DNA of 52,674 nt, from the NCBI GenBank assembly GCA_903926565.1, contig CAIYJU010000174.1, positions 1-52,674 on the forward strand, read 5' to 3'. A program made the translations under genes and the position numbers. Below are positions 34,413-43,581 of this stretch, piece after piece (within the stretch, counting starts at the first letter, position 1; each line of letters starts with the position of its first letter). Origin of the DNA: an uncultured Bacteroidales bacterium. Its GTDB lineage: Bacteria > Bacteroidota > Bacteroidia > Bacteroidales > FEN-979. The notes under the pieces were generated by a model, which ran no database searches, was not told the DNA's origin, and saw only the letters and a list, made by a program, of their open reading frames with translations.

Positions 34413-35672
34413 TCACTGTGCCACGGGCAATTTCTTTCTCAGCAAATTCAGTGCCTGCAAGGCAGTCCGCCTGATATTACGCTCCCTGCTGTCGCCAAAA
34501 AGGTAGTGCATTGCGTAAACTCCGCCGGGGGAGGCAACTGCAATCCATGTGGTTCCAACAGGCTTTTCAGGGGTTCCGCCATCCGGGCCTGCTATTCCTG
34601 AGGTGGCAATGGCATAGTCTGTATTGAATTTTGCCTGCAGTGATACTGCCATTTCAGTCACAACCTGTTCGCTGACGGCACCATATTTTTCAAGGCTTTC
34701 AGCATTTACACCCAGGATGCGCTCCTTGATTTCATTGGAATAGGCCACCACCGAGCCTTTGAAGTATGCCGAACTTCCCGGAACGGCGGTGAGCATCTGT
34801 GCAATGGTTCCGCCTGTGCAGCTCTCGGCAGTGGCAATGGTTGCATGCTTTTCGGTCAGCAATTTCCCGATGATTGACTCAAGCGTTTGATCGTCATATC
34901 CGAAAATATATTCAGGGATGAGTTTAGTTAATTTCAGAACCTCTGATTCTACCTGTTGTTTGAGGATGTCTTCATCGGAACCCTCCCCGGTTAGCCTTAA
35001 CCTGACCATGCCCGGCTGTGGAAGATAGGCCAGTTTGATGTGCGAAGGGAGTGCGTTTTCCCACTCTTCAATTTGAGCCGCAAGGAATGATTCTCCAACA
35101 CCCTGGGTTAAAATGGTTTTATGATAAAGAAACGGGGTCTTGAAAATTTGCTTCAGCCGTGGTATGACCTCACCTGTCATCATGGCTTTCATTTCAAAAG
35201 GAACGCCTGGCATGGATACAAAAATCGTACTTCCTCCGCCGGGGCGTGGCTTTTCAAACCACATCCCGCGGGCAGTCCCCAGCTTATTCGGAATCCCTGT
35301 GCAATTTTCAGGCAACAGGGCCTGCTGACGGTTGAGCTCTGTTACCGGGTAACCCCGGCGTGCAAAGATCTCCTCCACATCGCGGAAGGCATCTTCATTA
35401 AAAACCAGGCGGGTGTTGAAATATTTACAAAGGGTATGCTTGGTAATATCATCCCGGGTAGGGCCAATGCCGCCGGAAATCAGAACGACCTCCGCCCTGT
35501 GCTCTGCTTCAGCCAGTGCTTCCAGTATGTGGTCCTGTAAATCATTTACTACCGTAAACTGGTAAACCCGGAACCCCGACAGGTTGAGCTGCTCAGCCAT
35601 CCATGCAGCATTGGTGTTGACAACCTGCCCTATCAGCAGTTCATCCCCGATATTTATGATCTCTACATTCAT
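34413..35672 (-). CDS. cinA: CinA family protein (nicotinamide-nucleotide amidase / ADP-ribose pyrophosphatase type)
   Basis: A 419-residue two-domain protein. The N-terminal molybdopterin-binding-like (COG1058) domain starts MNVEIINIGDELLIGQVVNTNAAWMAEQL and contains VLISGGIGPTRDDITKHTL. The C-terminal CinA/PncC domain contains ATAESCTGGTIAQMLTAVPGSSAYFKGSVVAYSNEIK and ATSGIAGPDGGTPEKPVGTTW. It is predicted to deamidate NMN to nicotinate mononucleotide in NAD salvage, with pyrophosphatase activity in the N-terminal domain. A TAAATTTG box ends only four bases before the ATG (minus strand), suggesting a short leader. Confidence 0.94.
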   Translation of the reverse strand: MNVEIINIGDELLIGQVVNTNAAWMAEQLNLSGFRVYQFTVVNDLQDHILEALAEAEHRAEVVLISGGIGPTRDDITKHTLCKYFNTRLVFNEDAFRDVEEIFARRGYPVTELNRQQALLPENCTGIPNKLGTARGMWFEKPRPGGGSTIFVSMPGVPFEMKAMMTGEVIPRLKQIFKTPFLYHKTILTQGVGESFLAAQIEEWENALPSHIKLAYLPQPGMVRLRLTGEGSDEDILKQQVESEVLKLTKLIPEYIFGYDDQTLESIIGKLLTEKHATIATAESCTGGTIAQMLTAVPGSSAYFKGSVVAYSNEIKERILGVNAESLEKYGAVSEQVVTEMAVSLQAKFNTDYAIATSGIAGPDGGTPEKPVGTTWIAVASPGGVYAMHYLFGDSRERNIRRTALQALNLLRKKLPVAQ

Positions 35673-35676
35673 GCAG

Positions 35677-35684
35677 CAAATTTA
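35677..35684 (-). promoter_or_regulatory. Candidate -7 box (TAAATTTG) of cinA
   Basis: TAAATTTG on the minus strand matches TAnnTTTG next to the cinA start codon. No -33 TTG is seen at the usual spacing. Confidence 0.35.
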
Positions 35685-35751
35685 GTGAAAATGCCCTTAC
35701 ATCTGTTAATGACAGCGCTATCTTCATTACCTGACGCATTGGCTTATTTGT

Positions 35752-35759
35752 TACCTTTG
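35752..35759 (+). promoter_or_regulatory. Candidate -7 box (TACCTTTG) of the nucleoside phosphorylase gene
   Basis: TACCTTTG matches TAnnTTTG and lies 14 bp before the ATG at 35774, implying a very short leader. The -33 position is not well conserved. Confidence 0.45.
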
Positions 35760-35773
35760 CAAAAAAAATTGCT

Positions 35774-36646
35774 ATGGCTTTACTCGCAGAACCAGACTTG
35801 ATCATCAACAGTGACGGAAGTGTTTATCACATTGCAATGAAACCGGAGAATCTTGCCGATACCGTGATTGTTGTTGGCGATCCCCAAAGGGTTCATGAAA
35901 TTTCTGATCACTTCACCGGAATCGAGCACAAGGCTTCAAATCGTGAGTTTAATTCATGTACCGGCTTTTACAACGGGAAAAGGATTACTGCTCTTTCCAC
36001 GGGAATAGGCACCGACAATTGCGACATCGTGATGCATGAACTCGATGCGCTCGCCAATTTCGATTTAAAAACAAGGGTGCAAAATCCAACGCTCAGGTCG
36101 CTTGACATCATACGCATCGGAACATCCGGTTCGATCCAGGCTGATGTGCCTGTAAACACCTTTGGTCTATCGACACATGCGGTAGGGCTCGACAACCTTC
36201 TTCACTTCTACCGCGGAACTCCTGAAATCATCGATCATGGATTGACCGAAGCATTCGCGGCCCATGCCACCTGGCCTGAGAATCTCTCAAAACCATATTT
36301 TGTCAAGGGTTCCGACAGGCTGATTGATCTTTTCAGACCCTATTCCGTTGCCGGCATCACGGTTACTGCACCCGGGTTTTACGGTCCGCAGGGCCGGTTT
36401 CTCCGGCTTCCGCTTGCCGACCCGGATATGATTAAGAAACTTCAGAGTTTCCAGTACCAGGGGCACCGCATCGTGAACTTTGAAATGGAAACATCGGCAC
36501 TGTATGGACTTGGTGCCCTGATGGGCCATGAAATGGTTACAATATGCACCCTGATCGCAAACCGTGCAACCGGCGATTATAACCCCGACCATAAAACGGT
36601 TGTCAATAAATTGATCGCATTGGTCCTGGAACAAATTTCCCGGTAG
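35774..36646 (+). CDS. Nucleoside phosphorylase (uridine phosphorylase type)
   Basis: A 290-residue PNP/UDP-family phosphorylase that splits a nucleoside with phosphate into base and ribose-1-phosphate. Visible signatures: VIVVGDPQRVHEISDHF (phosphate-binding start), STGIGTDNCDIVMHEL, IRIGTSGSIQ and NFEMETSALYGLGALMGHE, the last carrying the ribose-binding Met-Glu. The sequence pattern resembles uridine phosphorylase, which would release uracil for the pyrimidine-degrading operon about 4 kb to the right; that link is inferred. The TAG stop (36644-36646) lies inside a 30-bp perfect palindrome. Confidence 0.85.
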   Translation: MALLAEPDLIINSDGSVYHIAMKPENLADTVIVVGDPQRVHEISDHFTGIEHKASNREFNSCTGFYNGKRITALSTGIGTDNCDIVMHELDALANFDLKTRVQNPTLRSLDIIRIGTSGSIQADVPVNTFGLSTHAVGLDNLLHFYRGTPEIIDHGLTEAFAAHATWPENLSKPYFVKGSDRLIDLFRPYSVAGITVTAPGFYGPQGRFLRLPLADPDMIKKLQSFQYQGHRIVNFEMETSALYGLGALMGHEMVTICTLIANRATGDYNPDHKTVVNKLIALVLEQISR

Positions 36647-36671
36647 AGACGCCCCATGGGGCGTCTCTACC
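36642..36671. repeat. Perfect 30-bp palindrome containing a stop codon
   Basis: Arms GGTAGAGACGCCCCA and its reverse complement lie back to back. The TAG in the left arm is the stop of the nucleoside phosphorylase gene. It may also serve as a terminator before the gene at 36706. It belongs with the palindromes at 26222 and 26553. Confidence 0.8.
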
Positions 36672-36705
36672 AACCACGGTTTTTATTTAACAACGAATAA
36701 CCACA

Positions 36706-37575
36706 ATGCCCAACCCATCCGACAATCCCACCCTGGCTGCCCTGATCAACCTGCTGGATGAACCGGATGAAACTGCGTTTACCCTGATCAGGGAACAGAT
36801 TTTAATCCAGGGCCAGGATGCAATTGCCCCGCTTGAGCGTTGCATGGAAAATACCTTCAACACCATCGTATTGGAGCGGGTTCAGGATATTGTAAGGCAA
36901 TTGCACCTTGAAAACAACATCGCTGAATTGTCCAACTGGTTGAATACCGGGTCCTCGGATCTGCTGAGAGGCTTCATCCTGGTGACAAAAACACAGAATC
37001 CTTCCCTGGACGAGAAAGAGCTCATCATCAGCCTTGAACAGCTGAAGATGGACATCTGGATCGAACTTCGCGACGACCAGACTGCCCTGGAAAGCGTTAA
37101 AGTGATGAATCACATCCTTTTTGAAATCCATCATTTTGCGACGAACATCACCGACAAGCCGTCACCCCGGAATAATTTTATTGATATTCTGCTTGAAAGT
37201 AAAAAAGGCAGTGCATTATCGCTGGGCATGCTCTTCATCATACTGGCACAAAAGCTCGGGTTACCGGTTTACGGGGTCGATCTCCCGCACCATTTTATCC
37301 TGGCCTGGCTCACCTCCTCCGGAATTGAAAGCCCGGGCGAAAGTGATGTGCTCTTTTACATCAATCCTTTCAGCAATGGCGCGGTCTTTACCCGGCGCGA
37401 CATCGATTTGTTCATTTCCCAGATGAAACTTAAACCTGAAAAGAGCTACTTTGCTCCCTGCAGCAACCCCGACATCATCCGCAGGCTGATCGGGAACCTG
37501 ATTTCCCTGTACAATCAATCAGGAAACCATGAAAAGGCCGAAGATTTAAAAACCCTCCTGAACGTATTCAAATGA
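36706..37575 (+). CDS. SirB1-family transglutaminase-like protein
   Basis: A 289-residue protein of the SirB1/Transglut_core2 family. The key region is VKVMNHILFEIHHFATN, SPRNNFIDILLESKKGSALSLGMLFIILAQKLGLPVYGVDLPHHFILAW, matching the family pattern (NxVLF, PxNSFLxxVLexrxGxPISL, GLPxxGVxxPGHF). The catalytic Cys of true transglutaminases is absent, as is usual in this family. The N-terminal 110 residues are helical. The biochemical role is not established. Its stop overlaps the next gene as ATGA. Confidence 0.8.
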   Translation: MPNPSDNPTLAALINLLDEPDETAFTLIREQILIQGQDAIAPLERCMENTFNTIVLERVQDIVRQLHLENNIAELSNWLNTGSSDLLRGFILVTKTQNPSLDEKELIISLEQLKMDIWIELRDDQTALESVKVMNHILFEIHHFATNITDKPSPRNNFIDILLESKKGSALSLGMLFIILAQKLGLPVYGVDLPHHFILAWLTSSGIESPGESDVLFYINPFSNGAVFTRRDIDLFISQMKLKPEKSYFAPCSNPDIIRRLIGNLISLYNQSGNHEKAEDLKTLLNVFK

Positions 37576-38687
37576 AAAATACCTTATACACTGTTTCGCT
37601 CATCTTTTTATGCCTGGCATTATCCGGCTGGGGCTCGAAAGGACATAAGAAAATCAGTCAGAATTTTGCTGCTTGCCTGCCGGAGCAGATGTCTCAGTTA
37701 AAACCAACCTGGACGGCATTTATCGGAAGCCATGCCTCGGATGCTGATTACCGGAAAAGCTCAGATCCCAACGAATCGCCCCGTCACTACATCGACATTG
37801 ACAACTATCCTGAATTTATCCTGACAGGCTTGATTTCGCAGGAGTATGATACTGTGGTTTTTCATCACGGAGAAGGATTTGTGATTGACCAGGGAACCCT
37901 TCCCTGGGCGACGAAAATTGCCTTTGATTCGTTGAAAAGCTGTTTCCAGCGCGAAGACTGGAACCGGTCGGCTTACTTTGCCGCCGATCTTGGCCACTAT
38001 GTTGCAGATGGCCACATGCCACTGCATATCACCAATAATTACAACGGACAGATGACCGGGCAAACCGGAATTCATTCACGTTATGAGACTTCGCTGGTAA
38101 GCCGGTATGAAACGCAGATTGTTTATCCTGCCGACCAGGCACAATATGTTGAGAATGTAAGTGATTATATCTTTGACTACCTCTATCTTGATTATAAATA
38201 TGTTGACAGTTTGCTGTTAGCAGATACTTATGCAACCACCCTTGCCGGAAATACTAATTCTGATGCCTATTACCAGGCATTATGGGCAAAAACGGGTGAT
38301 TTCACCAAACTCCTGATGCGAAACGCATCAACCTCCCTGGCTGACCTTGTTTATACGGCATGGGTGCAGGCAGGAAGCCCGATGATGTATCCCAACGCCA
38401 TTGAAGAACCCGGAATCCTTTGGCAGGCACAGCTGCAAAAAATCTTCCCCAACCCTGCCGCGCAAACAATCTGCTTTCCACTGGTCCTTAATGGTAATCC
38501 ACAACCTGTCACCCTGATGATCTATGACCTGAAGGGTAACCTGGTGGATACCGTGCTGAACCGGGAAATGTCTGAAGGAACACATAACATCTTCTGGGAT
38601 GTGAACAGAATGGCCGCAGGGACCTATTTTTGCACATTAAAATCCGGCGGCTATTCGTCCACACAAAGATTTGTGGTGTTGAATTAG
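37572..38687 (+). CDS. Secreted S1/P1-nuclease / zinc-dependent phospholipase C-like protein with T9SS domain
   Basis: A 371-residue exported zinc enzyme. The signal peptide would be cut just before Trp in SGWGSKGHKKI (about 19-20), leaving an N-terminal Trp as zinc ligand as in P1 nuclease and phospholipase C. Further likely ligands are in IGSHASDADYRK (His, Asp), SPRHYIDID (His), YFAADLGHYVADGHMPLHIT (Asp, His, Asp/His) and GIHSRYE (His, Glu). The C-terminal about 80 residues form a type A sorting domain (IFPNPAAQTICFPL to the end). Activity on nucleic acid or phospholipid cannot be separated by sequence. It is coupled to the SirB1-like gene by the ATGA overlap. Confidence 0.82.
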   Translation: MKNTLYTVSLIFLCLALSGWGSKGHKKISQNFAACLPEQMSQLKPTWTAFIGSHASDADYRKSSDPNESPRHYIDIDNYPEFILTGLISQEYDTVVFHHGEGFVIDQGTLPWATKIAFDSLKSCFQREDWNRSAYFAADLGHYVADGHMPLHITNNYNGQMTGQTGIHSRYETSLVSRYETQIVYPADQAQYVENVSDYIFDYLYLDYKYVDSLLLADTYATTLAGNTNSDAYYQALWAKTGDFTKLLMRNASTSLADLVYTAWVQAGSPMMYPNAIEEPGILWQAQLQKIFPNPAAQTICFPLVLNGNPQPVTLMIYDLKGNLVDTVLNREMSEGTHNIFWDVNRMAAGTYFCTLKSGGYSSTQRFVVLN

Positions 38688-39042
38688 GGAGGTATTATTT
38701 TCAACTAAGGTTTTTAAAATTTGGCTAAAGCCATATGTATCCTGATCACTGGGATCCTCCAGCTAAAGCTGGAGGCAATTCATCTGGAGGCAGTTTGGTT
38801 ACCAAATCAATTGCCACTGGCTTTAGCCAGTGGTTTGAAAAGGGGCAAACAAATTATTGGCTTTAGCCAAATAATTTGATCAAACATACATGACAATTTA
38901 TAAGACCCGGAGGTTCGTAGGTCATTGCATTCAGATTCAACAATCAACACGAAGGATGGAATACCGGGATCATTCTGTTGGCGATAATTTCAGAATAACC
39001 ATTCCAAAATCATTATCTTTGTGAAGCGTAAAATTGAAAGTT
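38688..39042. repeat. Gene-free interval with composite palindromic repeat, copy 2 (inverted)
   Basis: From 38708 to about 38823 the sequence is the reverse complement of the element at the window start, including the hairpin CCTCCAGCT/AGCTGGAGG (38756-38775). It has only one or two GAATTGCCTCCA-like units instead of the tandem array. Two more stem-loops follow: CCACTGGCT/AGCCAGTGG at 38814-38833 and a TTGGCTTTAGCCAA core within 38851-38877. The right end holds a TATCTTTG box for the Uma2 gene. No gene is seen. Confidence 0.8.
39014..39021 (+). promoter_or_regulatory. Candidate -7 box (TATCTTTG) for the Uma2-family gene
   Basis: TATCTTTG matches TAnnTTTG, 21 bp before the ATG at 39043. The -33 element is not clear. 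Confidence 0.4.
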
Positions 39043-39642
39043 ATGGACACACTGAATCTGGACTTCAACAAACGTTACACATATGCCGATTATCTCACCT
39101 GGATGGACGATGTGAGGCGTGAACTATTTGATGGATTCATTAAATTGATGACACCGTCGCCATCGAGAAGTCACCAAAGGATATCGTCAAATCTTCATGG
39201 CATTTTCTGGGGTTTTTTACGTGACAAACAATGTGAAGTTTATCATGCGCCTTCAGATGTTCGTCTGCCAAAGGGAAAACAAGCCAAAACTGATAAGCAA
39301 ATTTACACGGTATTGCAGCCGGATGTTTATGTAATCTGCGATCTTTCCAAAATGGATGAGCGGGGCTGCTTAGGAGCGCCTGATTTGGTGATTGAAATTA
39401 TTTCACCCAAAAACTCGCAGCGCGATACTCGCGATAAATTTGCAATCTACCAGGAGCATGGCGTACGCGAATACTGGATTGTAAGCCCCAATGATGAAAC
39501 TGTAAATGTTTTTGTTTTGGATGAAAAAGGGAAGTTCCGGTTTAATGGCCTCTATGCCGGTGATGATAAAATCCAGGTGCATATTTTCAAAGGCGAAATG
39601 AAAGTTGATCTTACAGAGGTTTTTCTGCCGGAAAGAAATTAA
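39043..39642 (+). CDS. Uma2 family protein (DUF820, PD-(D/E)XK nuclease fold)
   Basis: A 199-residue protein of the Uma2/DUF820 family. The restriction-endonuclease-like core is visible: PSPSRSHQRISSNLHGIFWGFL, YHAPSDVRLP, LQPDVYVIC (catalytic-type Asp), APDLVIEIISPKNSQRDTRDKFAIYQEHGVREYWIVSP (Glu-x-x and Lys positions). The family is widespread and often multicopy in cyanobacteria and Bacteroidota, and no physiological function is firmly known. The ATG at 39043 is preferred to a TTG nine bases upstream. It sits alone between a repeat element and the convergent KAS III gene. Confidence 0.85.
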   Translation: MDTLNLDFNKRYTYADYLTWMDDVRRELFDGFIKLMTPSPSRSHQRISSNLHGIFWGFLRDKQCEVYHAPSDVRLPKGKQAKTDKQIYTVLQPDVYVICDLSKMDERGCLGAPDLVIEIISPKNSQRDTRDKFAIYQEHGVREYWIVSPNDETVNVFVLDEKGKFRFNGLYAGDDKIQVHIFKGEMKVDLTEVFLPERN

Positions 39643-39675
39643 ATGGTTCGATTTGTGGAGTTTTATTACTTAGGT

Positions 39676-40785
39676 TTACGGTGTCCTGTAAACCATGGCA
39701 TTCACGTTCATCCCGGCACCCACCGAGGCGAAAACGCAGTGGTCGCCCAGAGACAACGGATTGCTGTCAAAGTCTCCTTTGGTCATCATGTCAAATAATA
39801 TGGGGATGGTCGCTACCGAATTATTCCCCAGTTTTGAGATGGTCATCGGCATGATGTTGGCAGGAATATCTTCAATTTCATAAAGTTTAAAGAGACGGGT
39901 TAAAATTGCATCATTCATCTTGGCATTGGCCTGGTGCATGAAGATTTTATGAACCTCTGTGATCGGGATTCCTGCCATGTCGATACAGTCCTTCACCAAC
40001 TGTGGAACAGTGTTCAACGCGTATTCATATAATTTCCTGCCATTCATTTTCAGGAAGATCTCATTGCCGGGAAACTCCGGGTTGTACGACCTCTCCATTC
40101 TCAGCAAACTGGCATGCTGAATGGTGTCTGACCTGGTGAGATGGGCAATGATGCCCACCGGGACGGGGCTCTTAACTGCCTCCAGGATCACTGCGCCGGC
40201 ACCATCGGAATACAACATGCTGTCGAGGTCGTGCGGGTCAGAAACGCGTGACAAGGCTTCTGCCCCGATGACAAGTATTTTTTTTGCACTCCCCGATTTT
40301 ATAAAATAATTGGCATGAATGACAGCCTGAAGCCATCCCGGGCAGCCGAAAATAAGGTCATAGGCCACAGTAAAGGGATTTTGGATGCCAAGCATGAATT
40401 TTATCCTGGCCGCCAGGGAAGGAACGATATCAGATTTTATATTGTCTTTTTTTACATCGCCGAAATTATGGGCAACAATGATAAAATCAAGTTGCTCGGG
40501 ATCAACACCAGAGGATTGAATGGCATCCCGGGCTGCGAAAAAGCCAATGTCTGAAGTTACATAACGATCGTCAATATATCTTCTTTCCGAGATCTCGGTG
40601 ATCTGTTTGAATTTTTCAATGATGTCGGCACCAGCCTTTTTGATTTTTTCCCCGGAAGCATCGTAAAATTCGTTTTCAAGAAATTGTTCATTCTTTACGA
40701 CTCTTTCAGGAACATACCGGCCTGATCCGGTTATGATGGAATAGTAGGATTCATGGTTCTCAAACTGCTTCATTTTCAGGAACAT
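39676..40785 (-). CDS. 3-oxoacyl-ACP synthase III-like (KAS III/FabH family) protein
   Basis: A 369-residue thiolase-fold condensing enzyme. The triad is present: Cys in YDLIFGCPGWLQAVIHA (about residue 148), His in IFMHQANAKMNDAIL, and Asn in SKLGNNSVATIPILFD. FabH joins an acyl-CoA to malonyl-ACP; relatives with this start (YYSIITGSGRYVPERVVKNEQFLENEFYD) are common in Bacteroidota and may make other ketoacyl products. It lies 47 bp downstream of preA on the same strand and is probably the last gene of that transcript. Whether it has a role in pyrimidine breakdown is unknown. The ATG at 40773 is a possible shorter start. Confidence 0.85.
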   Translation of the reverse strand: MFLKMKQFENHESYYSIITGSGRYVPERVVKNEQFLENEFYDASGEKIKKAGADIIEKFKQITEISERRYIDDRYVTSDIGFFAARDAIQSSGVDPEQLDFIIVAHNFGDVKKDNIKSDIVPSLAARIKFMLGIQNPFTVAYDLIFGCPGWLQAVIHANYFIKSGSAKKILVIGAEALSRVSDPHDLDSMLYSDGAGAVILEAVKSPVPVGIIAHLTRSDTIQHASLLRMERSYNPEFPGNEIFLKMNGRKLYEYALNTVPQLVKDCIDMAGIPITEVHKIFMHQANAKMNDAILTRLFKLYEIEDIPANIMPMTISKLGNNSVATIPILFDMMTKGDFDSNPLSLGDHCVFASVGAGMNVNAMVYRTP

Positions 40786-40832
40786 ATTTGATGTTTATAC
40801 TCGGGTTTAGTGCACAGGCCGAACCCTTTGAT

Positions 40833-42161
40833 TTACAGTTTCCCAAACGCTTTAACCGGATCCGGTATTGTATGTCCAAGCCCACCTGCCAGATCATCGT
40901 CAAAGGTAACAGGAATATTGTTTGCATCCGTGCGCTGCTTCCAGGTTTGGTGTTGCGTTCCATCGTCCTTGCGCACCATGGTGATGCAATTTTCGACCGG
41001 GCAGATCAGCGAACAGAGGTTACAGCCAACACAATTTTCTTCATTGATCCGGGGTGTTCTGATGGTTTTATCCTCATTGAGATCGATGGCCTGGTGCGCT
41101 CCGTCTTCACATGCGATGTAACAGAGCTGGCAGCCGATGCATTTATCCTCATCAATAGAGGCTTTAACACTGTACTTAAGGTTGAGTTCTTCCCAGTGTT
41201 TTACGTTTGGTAACGCCTTCCCGACAAATTGGTCAATGGTTGCAAATCCATGGGAGTCCATGTACTGCTCCAGGCCGGAGGTCATATCGCGTATAATGCC
41301 AAAGCCATAGTGCATCGCAGCAGTACAAACCTGTACCGACGATGCTCCCAGCAGGATAAATTCCACCGCATCATGCCAGTTTTCTATTCCGCCGATGCCC
41401 GAAATCGGTATCTGAACCAGCGGATGCTGTGCGCAATTTTTAACCATGTTCATCGCGATGGGCTTTACGGCAGGGCCGCAATATCCGCCATTTGTGCTGT
41501 GATTCTCCACCACCGGATAGGTCACGAAATTGTCGATGTCAACACCCACAAGGCTTTGAATGGTGTTGATGAGGGAAATGGCATTGGCTCCGGCACGGCG
41601 GGCAGCCTGCGCAGGTTCTGTGATATCTGAAATGTTCGGCGTCAGTTTTACGATTACCGGAATTTTGGCAACCTCCATGACCCACCGGGTGATCATTTCG
41701 AGGATCGCCGGCTCCTGCCCGACGGCAGAACCCATTCCACGCTCGCACATGCCGTGCGGACAGCCAAAATTCAACTCGATCCCATCGGCTCCGGCATTCT
41801 GAACATCATTTACGATCTGGTGCCACTCTTGTTTTGTCTGTACCATCAGGGAGGCGATGACCGCATGGTTTGGGAAATATTTTTTCACCTCCTCCATTTC
41901 GCGCAGGTTGTCGCATAACCGGCGGTCGGTGATCAGTTCGATGTTGTTGAATCCGACCACCCGGCTCCCGCGATGGTTGATGGCACCGTAGCGACTCGAC
42001 ACGTTGATGACAGGCACACCCAGCGTTTTCCATACAGCGCCTCCCCAGCCCTGGTCGAAGGCTTTCATGATCTGGTATCCTGAATTTGTGGGAGGCCCGG
42101 ATGCGAGCCAGAATGGATTGGGGGATTTAATGCCCGCGAAATTTATTTCAAGATTTGCCAT
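40833..42161 (-). CDS. preA: NAD-dependent dihydropyrimidine dehydrogenase subunit PreA
   Basis: A 442-residue catalytic subunit of the reductase that converts uracil or thymine to the 5,6-dihydro form. The N-terminal FMN-binding TIM barrel is of the dihydroorotate dehydrogenase type (FAGIKSPNPFWLASGPPTNSGYQIMKAFDQGWGGAVWKT; GIELNFGCPHGMCERGMGSAVGQ with the loop Cys; ISGIGGIENWHDAVEFILLGAS). The C-terminus has two [4Fe-4S] clusters (CIGCQLCYIACEDGA and CVGCNLCSLICPVENC). It follows preT by 21 bp. Together the pair correspond to mammalian DPD split in two, as in E. coli PreTA. Confidence 0.95.
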   Translation of the reverse strand: MANLEINFAGIKSPNPFWLASGPPTNSGYQIMKAFDQGWGGAVWKTLGVPVINVSSRYGAINHRGSRVVGFNNIELITDRRLCDNLREMEEVKKYFPNHAVIASLMVQTKQEWHQIVNDVQNAGADGIELNFGCPHGMCERGMGSAVGQEPAILEMITRWVMEVAKIPVIVKLTPNISDITEPAQAARRAGANAISLINTIQSLVGVDIDNFVTYPVVENHSTNGGYCGPAVKPIAMNMVKNCAQHPLVQIPISGIGGIENWHDAVEFILLGASSVQVCTAAMHYGFGIIRDMTSGLEQYMDSHGFATIDQFVGKALPNVKHWEELNLKYSVKASIDEDKCIGCQLCYIACEDGAHQAIDLNEDKTIRTPRINEENCVGCNLCSLICPVENCITMVRKDDGTQHQTWKQRTDANNIPVTFDDDLAGGLGHTIPDPVKAFGKL

Positions 42162-42182
42162 AGAATTTTCGGATAAAGTTTT

Positions 42183-43514
42183 TTAAATCAAGGCTGATAA
42201 ATACTCATGAATCCCATCCCCGGCAAGCTTCCCTTCTGCTACGGCATTGACTACCTCCGCCCCGCCATTCACTGCATCACCTCCGGCAAAATATCCTGGA
42301 TTTGCAGTCTGCCCGGTTGCTCCGTTAACGGAAATTCGTCCGGCTTCATCCAGGGTAAGACCGGAAATATTCGCAAAAAGTGAGGTTTGTTTCGCTTGCC
42401 CTGTTGCCTTGATCACCAGATCACATGCAATCACAAAGTCACTGCCGGGAATCTCTTTTAAGATTCCATTGACAGTTTCAGTCCGGATAAACTTAACTCC
42501 CTCAGCCGAATTTTCTCCGACAATTTCGATGGGAGCAAGGTTAAACATTCCGCGCACCCCGGCGACCTTTGCCAGGTCATATTCAAAATAGTAGGCTTTC
42601 ATCTCCGGTTGCGATCTTCGGTATGCCACAATGACGTTTTCAGCGCCTAACCTTGCACATTCAGATGCAGCATCCATGGCTGTATTTCCACCACCCAGCA
42701 CAATGACTCTTTTGGCAATTGGTGTGGAAACCGGCCTGGTTTTGATCTCTTCGATAAATTCTGTGGCACCGATGCAGTTCGGTTTTCCTTCGCCCCTGAT
42801 TTTTATTTCAGTCGAACTGCCCAGCCCGATGCCAAGAAAGAAGGCATCATATTTTGCTTCGAGAACTGCGATATCCTCCTTACTGTCAATGCGTGTATTG
42901 TAAAAAACATTAAAACCAAATTGTTCCCGGAGGAATTCTACTTCCATGAGCGCCTCTTCGTTGGTTATCTTGTACGGGGCGATTCCGTGCAAAGCCAGTC
43001 CCGACGGGTTGTTGCGCGCTTCATATATGTCAACCATGTATCCGGATGCTCTCAGCTGGCAGGCACAGGATATTCCTGCAGGGCCCGCTCCGATAACCGC
43101 TACTGATTTTCCGTTCTCTTCCGGAACCACGAAAAACTTTTGACGGGTCAGAATCGCACTGTTGGTCGCAAAATTCTGAAGCCGGCCAATGTCTATTGGC
43201 TTAATGTTCATTTTGTTAAATACACACGCCCCTTCGCAAAGTACCTCAGTCGGACAAACTTTACCACATGTATTCCCGAGGAAATTCGACTGATAGATGG
43301 TTTTTGCCGCCCCGGTCAGGTTTCCGTTGTTAATCTGCCGGATAAACAACGGAATATCAATGGATGTGGGACAGGCAATGGTACAGGGTGCATCATAACA
43401 AAACAAACATCTCGAACTCTCATAATAAGCCATTGTGTTGCTCATCAATGGTTTAATAGGGGCGAATCTATTGTCAGCATCCTGCAGTTTCGGTGGGTTT
43501 CTATGTTCGGCCAT
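42183..43514 (-). CDS. preT: NAD-dependent dihydropyrimidine dehydrogenase subunit PreT
   Basis: A 443-residue electron-transfer subunit that passes electrons between NAD(H) and PreA. N-terminal cluster-binding Cys motifs are CLFCYDAPCTIACPTSIDIPLF and CGKVCPTEVLCEGACV. FAD binding is shown by VAVIGAGPAGISCACQL and the NAD(P)-binding site by VIVLGGGNTAMDAASEC; a second FAD motif near the end is YFAGGDAVNGGAEVVNAVAEG. The ATG at 43514 is used; a TTG two codons earlier is unlikely. It is separated from the upstream beta-ureidopropionase gene by a large inverted repeat (43582-43679). Confidence 0.95.
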   Translation of the reverse strand: MAEHRNPPKLQDADNRFAPIKPLMSNTMAYYESSRCLFCYDAPCTIACPTSIDIPLFIRQINNGNLTGAAKTIYQSNFLGNTCGKVCPTEVLCEGACVFNKMNIKPIDIGRLQNFATNSAILTRQKFFVVPEENGKSVAVIGAGPAGISCACQLRASGYMVDIYEARNNPSGLALHGIAPYKITNEEALMEVEFLREQFGFNVFYNTRIDSKEDIAVLEAKYDAFFLGIGLGSSTEIKIRGEGKPNCIGATEFIEEIKTRPVSTPIAKRVIVLGGGNTAMDAASECARLGAENVIVAYRRSQPEMKAYYFEYDLAKVAGVRGMFNLAPIEIVGENSAEGVKFIRTETVNGILKEIPGSDFVIACDLVIKATGQAKQTSLFANISGLTLDEAGRISVNGATGQTANPGYFAGGDAVNGGAEVVNAVAEGKLAGDGIHEYLSALI

Positions 43515-43581
43515 GATCAAATAATAAGATTTTCGTTGGTATACTGATCTTTAAAACACAATAATACGGAACAAATTCTTT

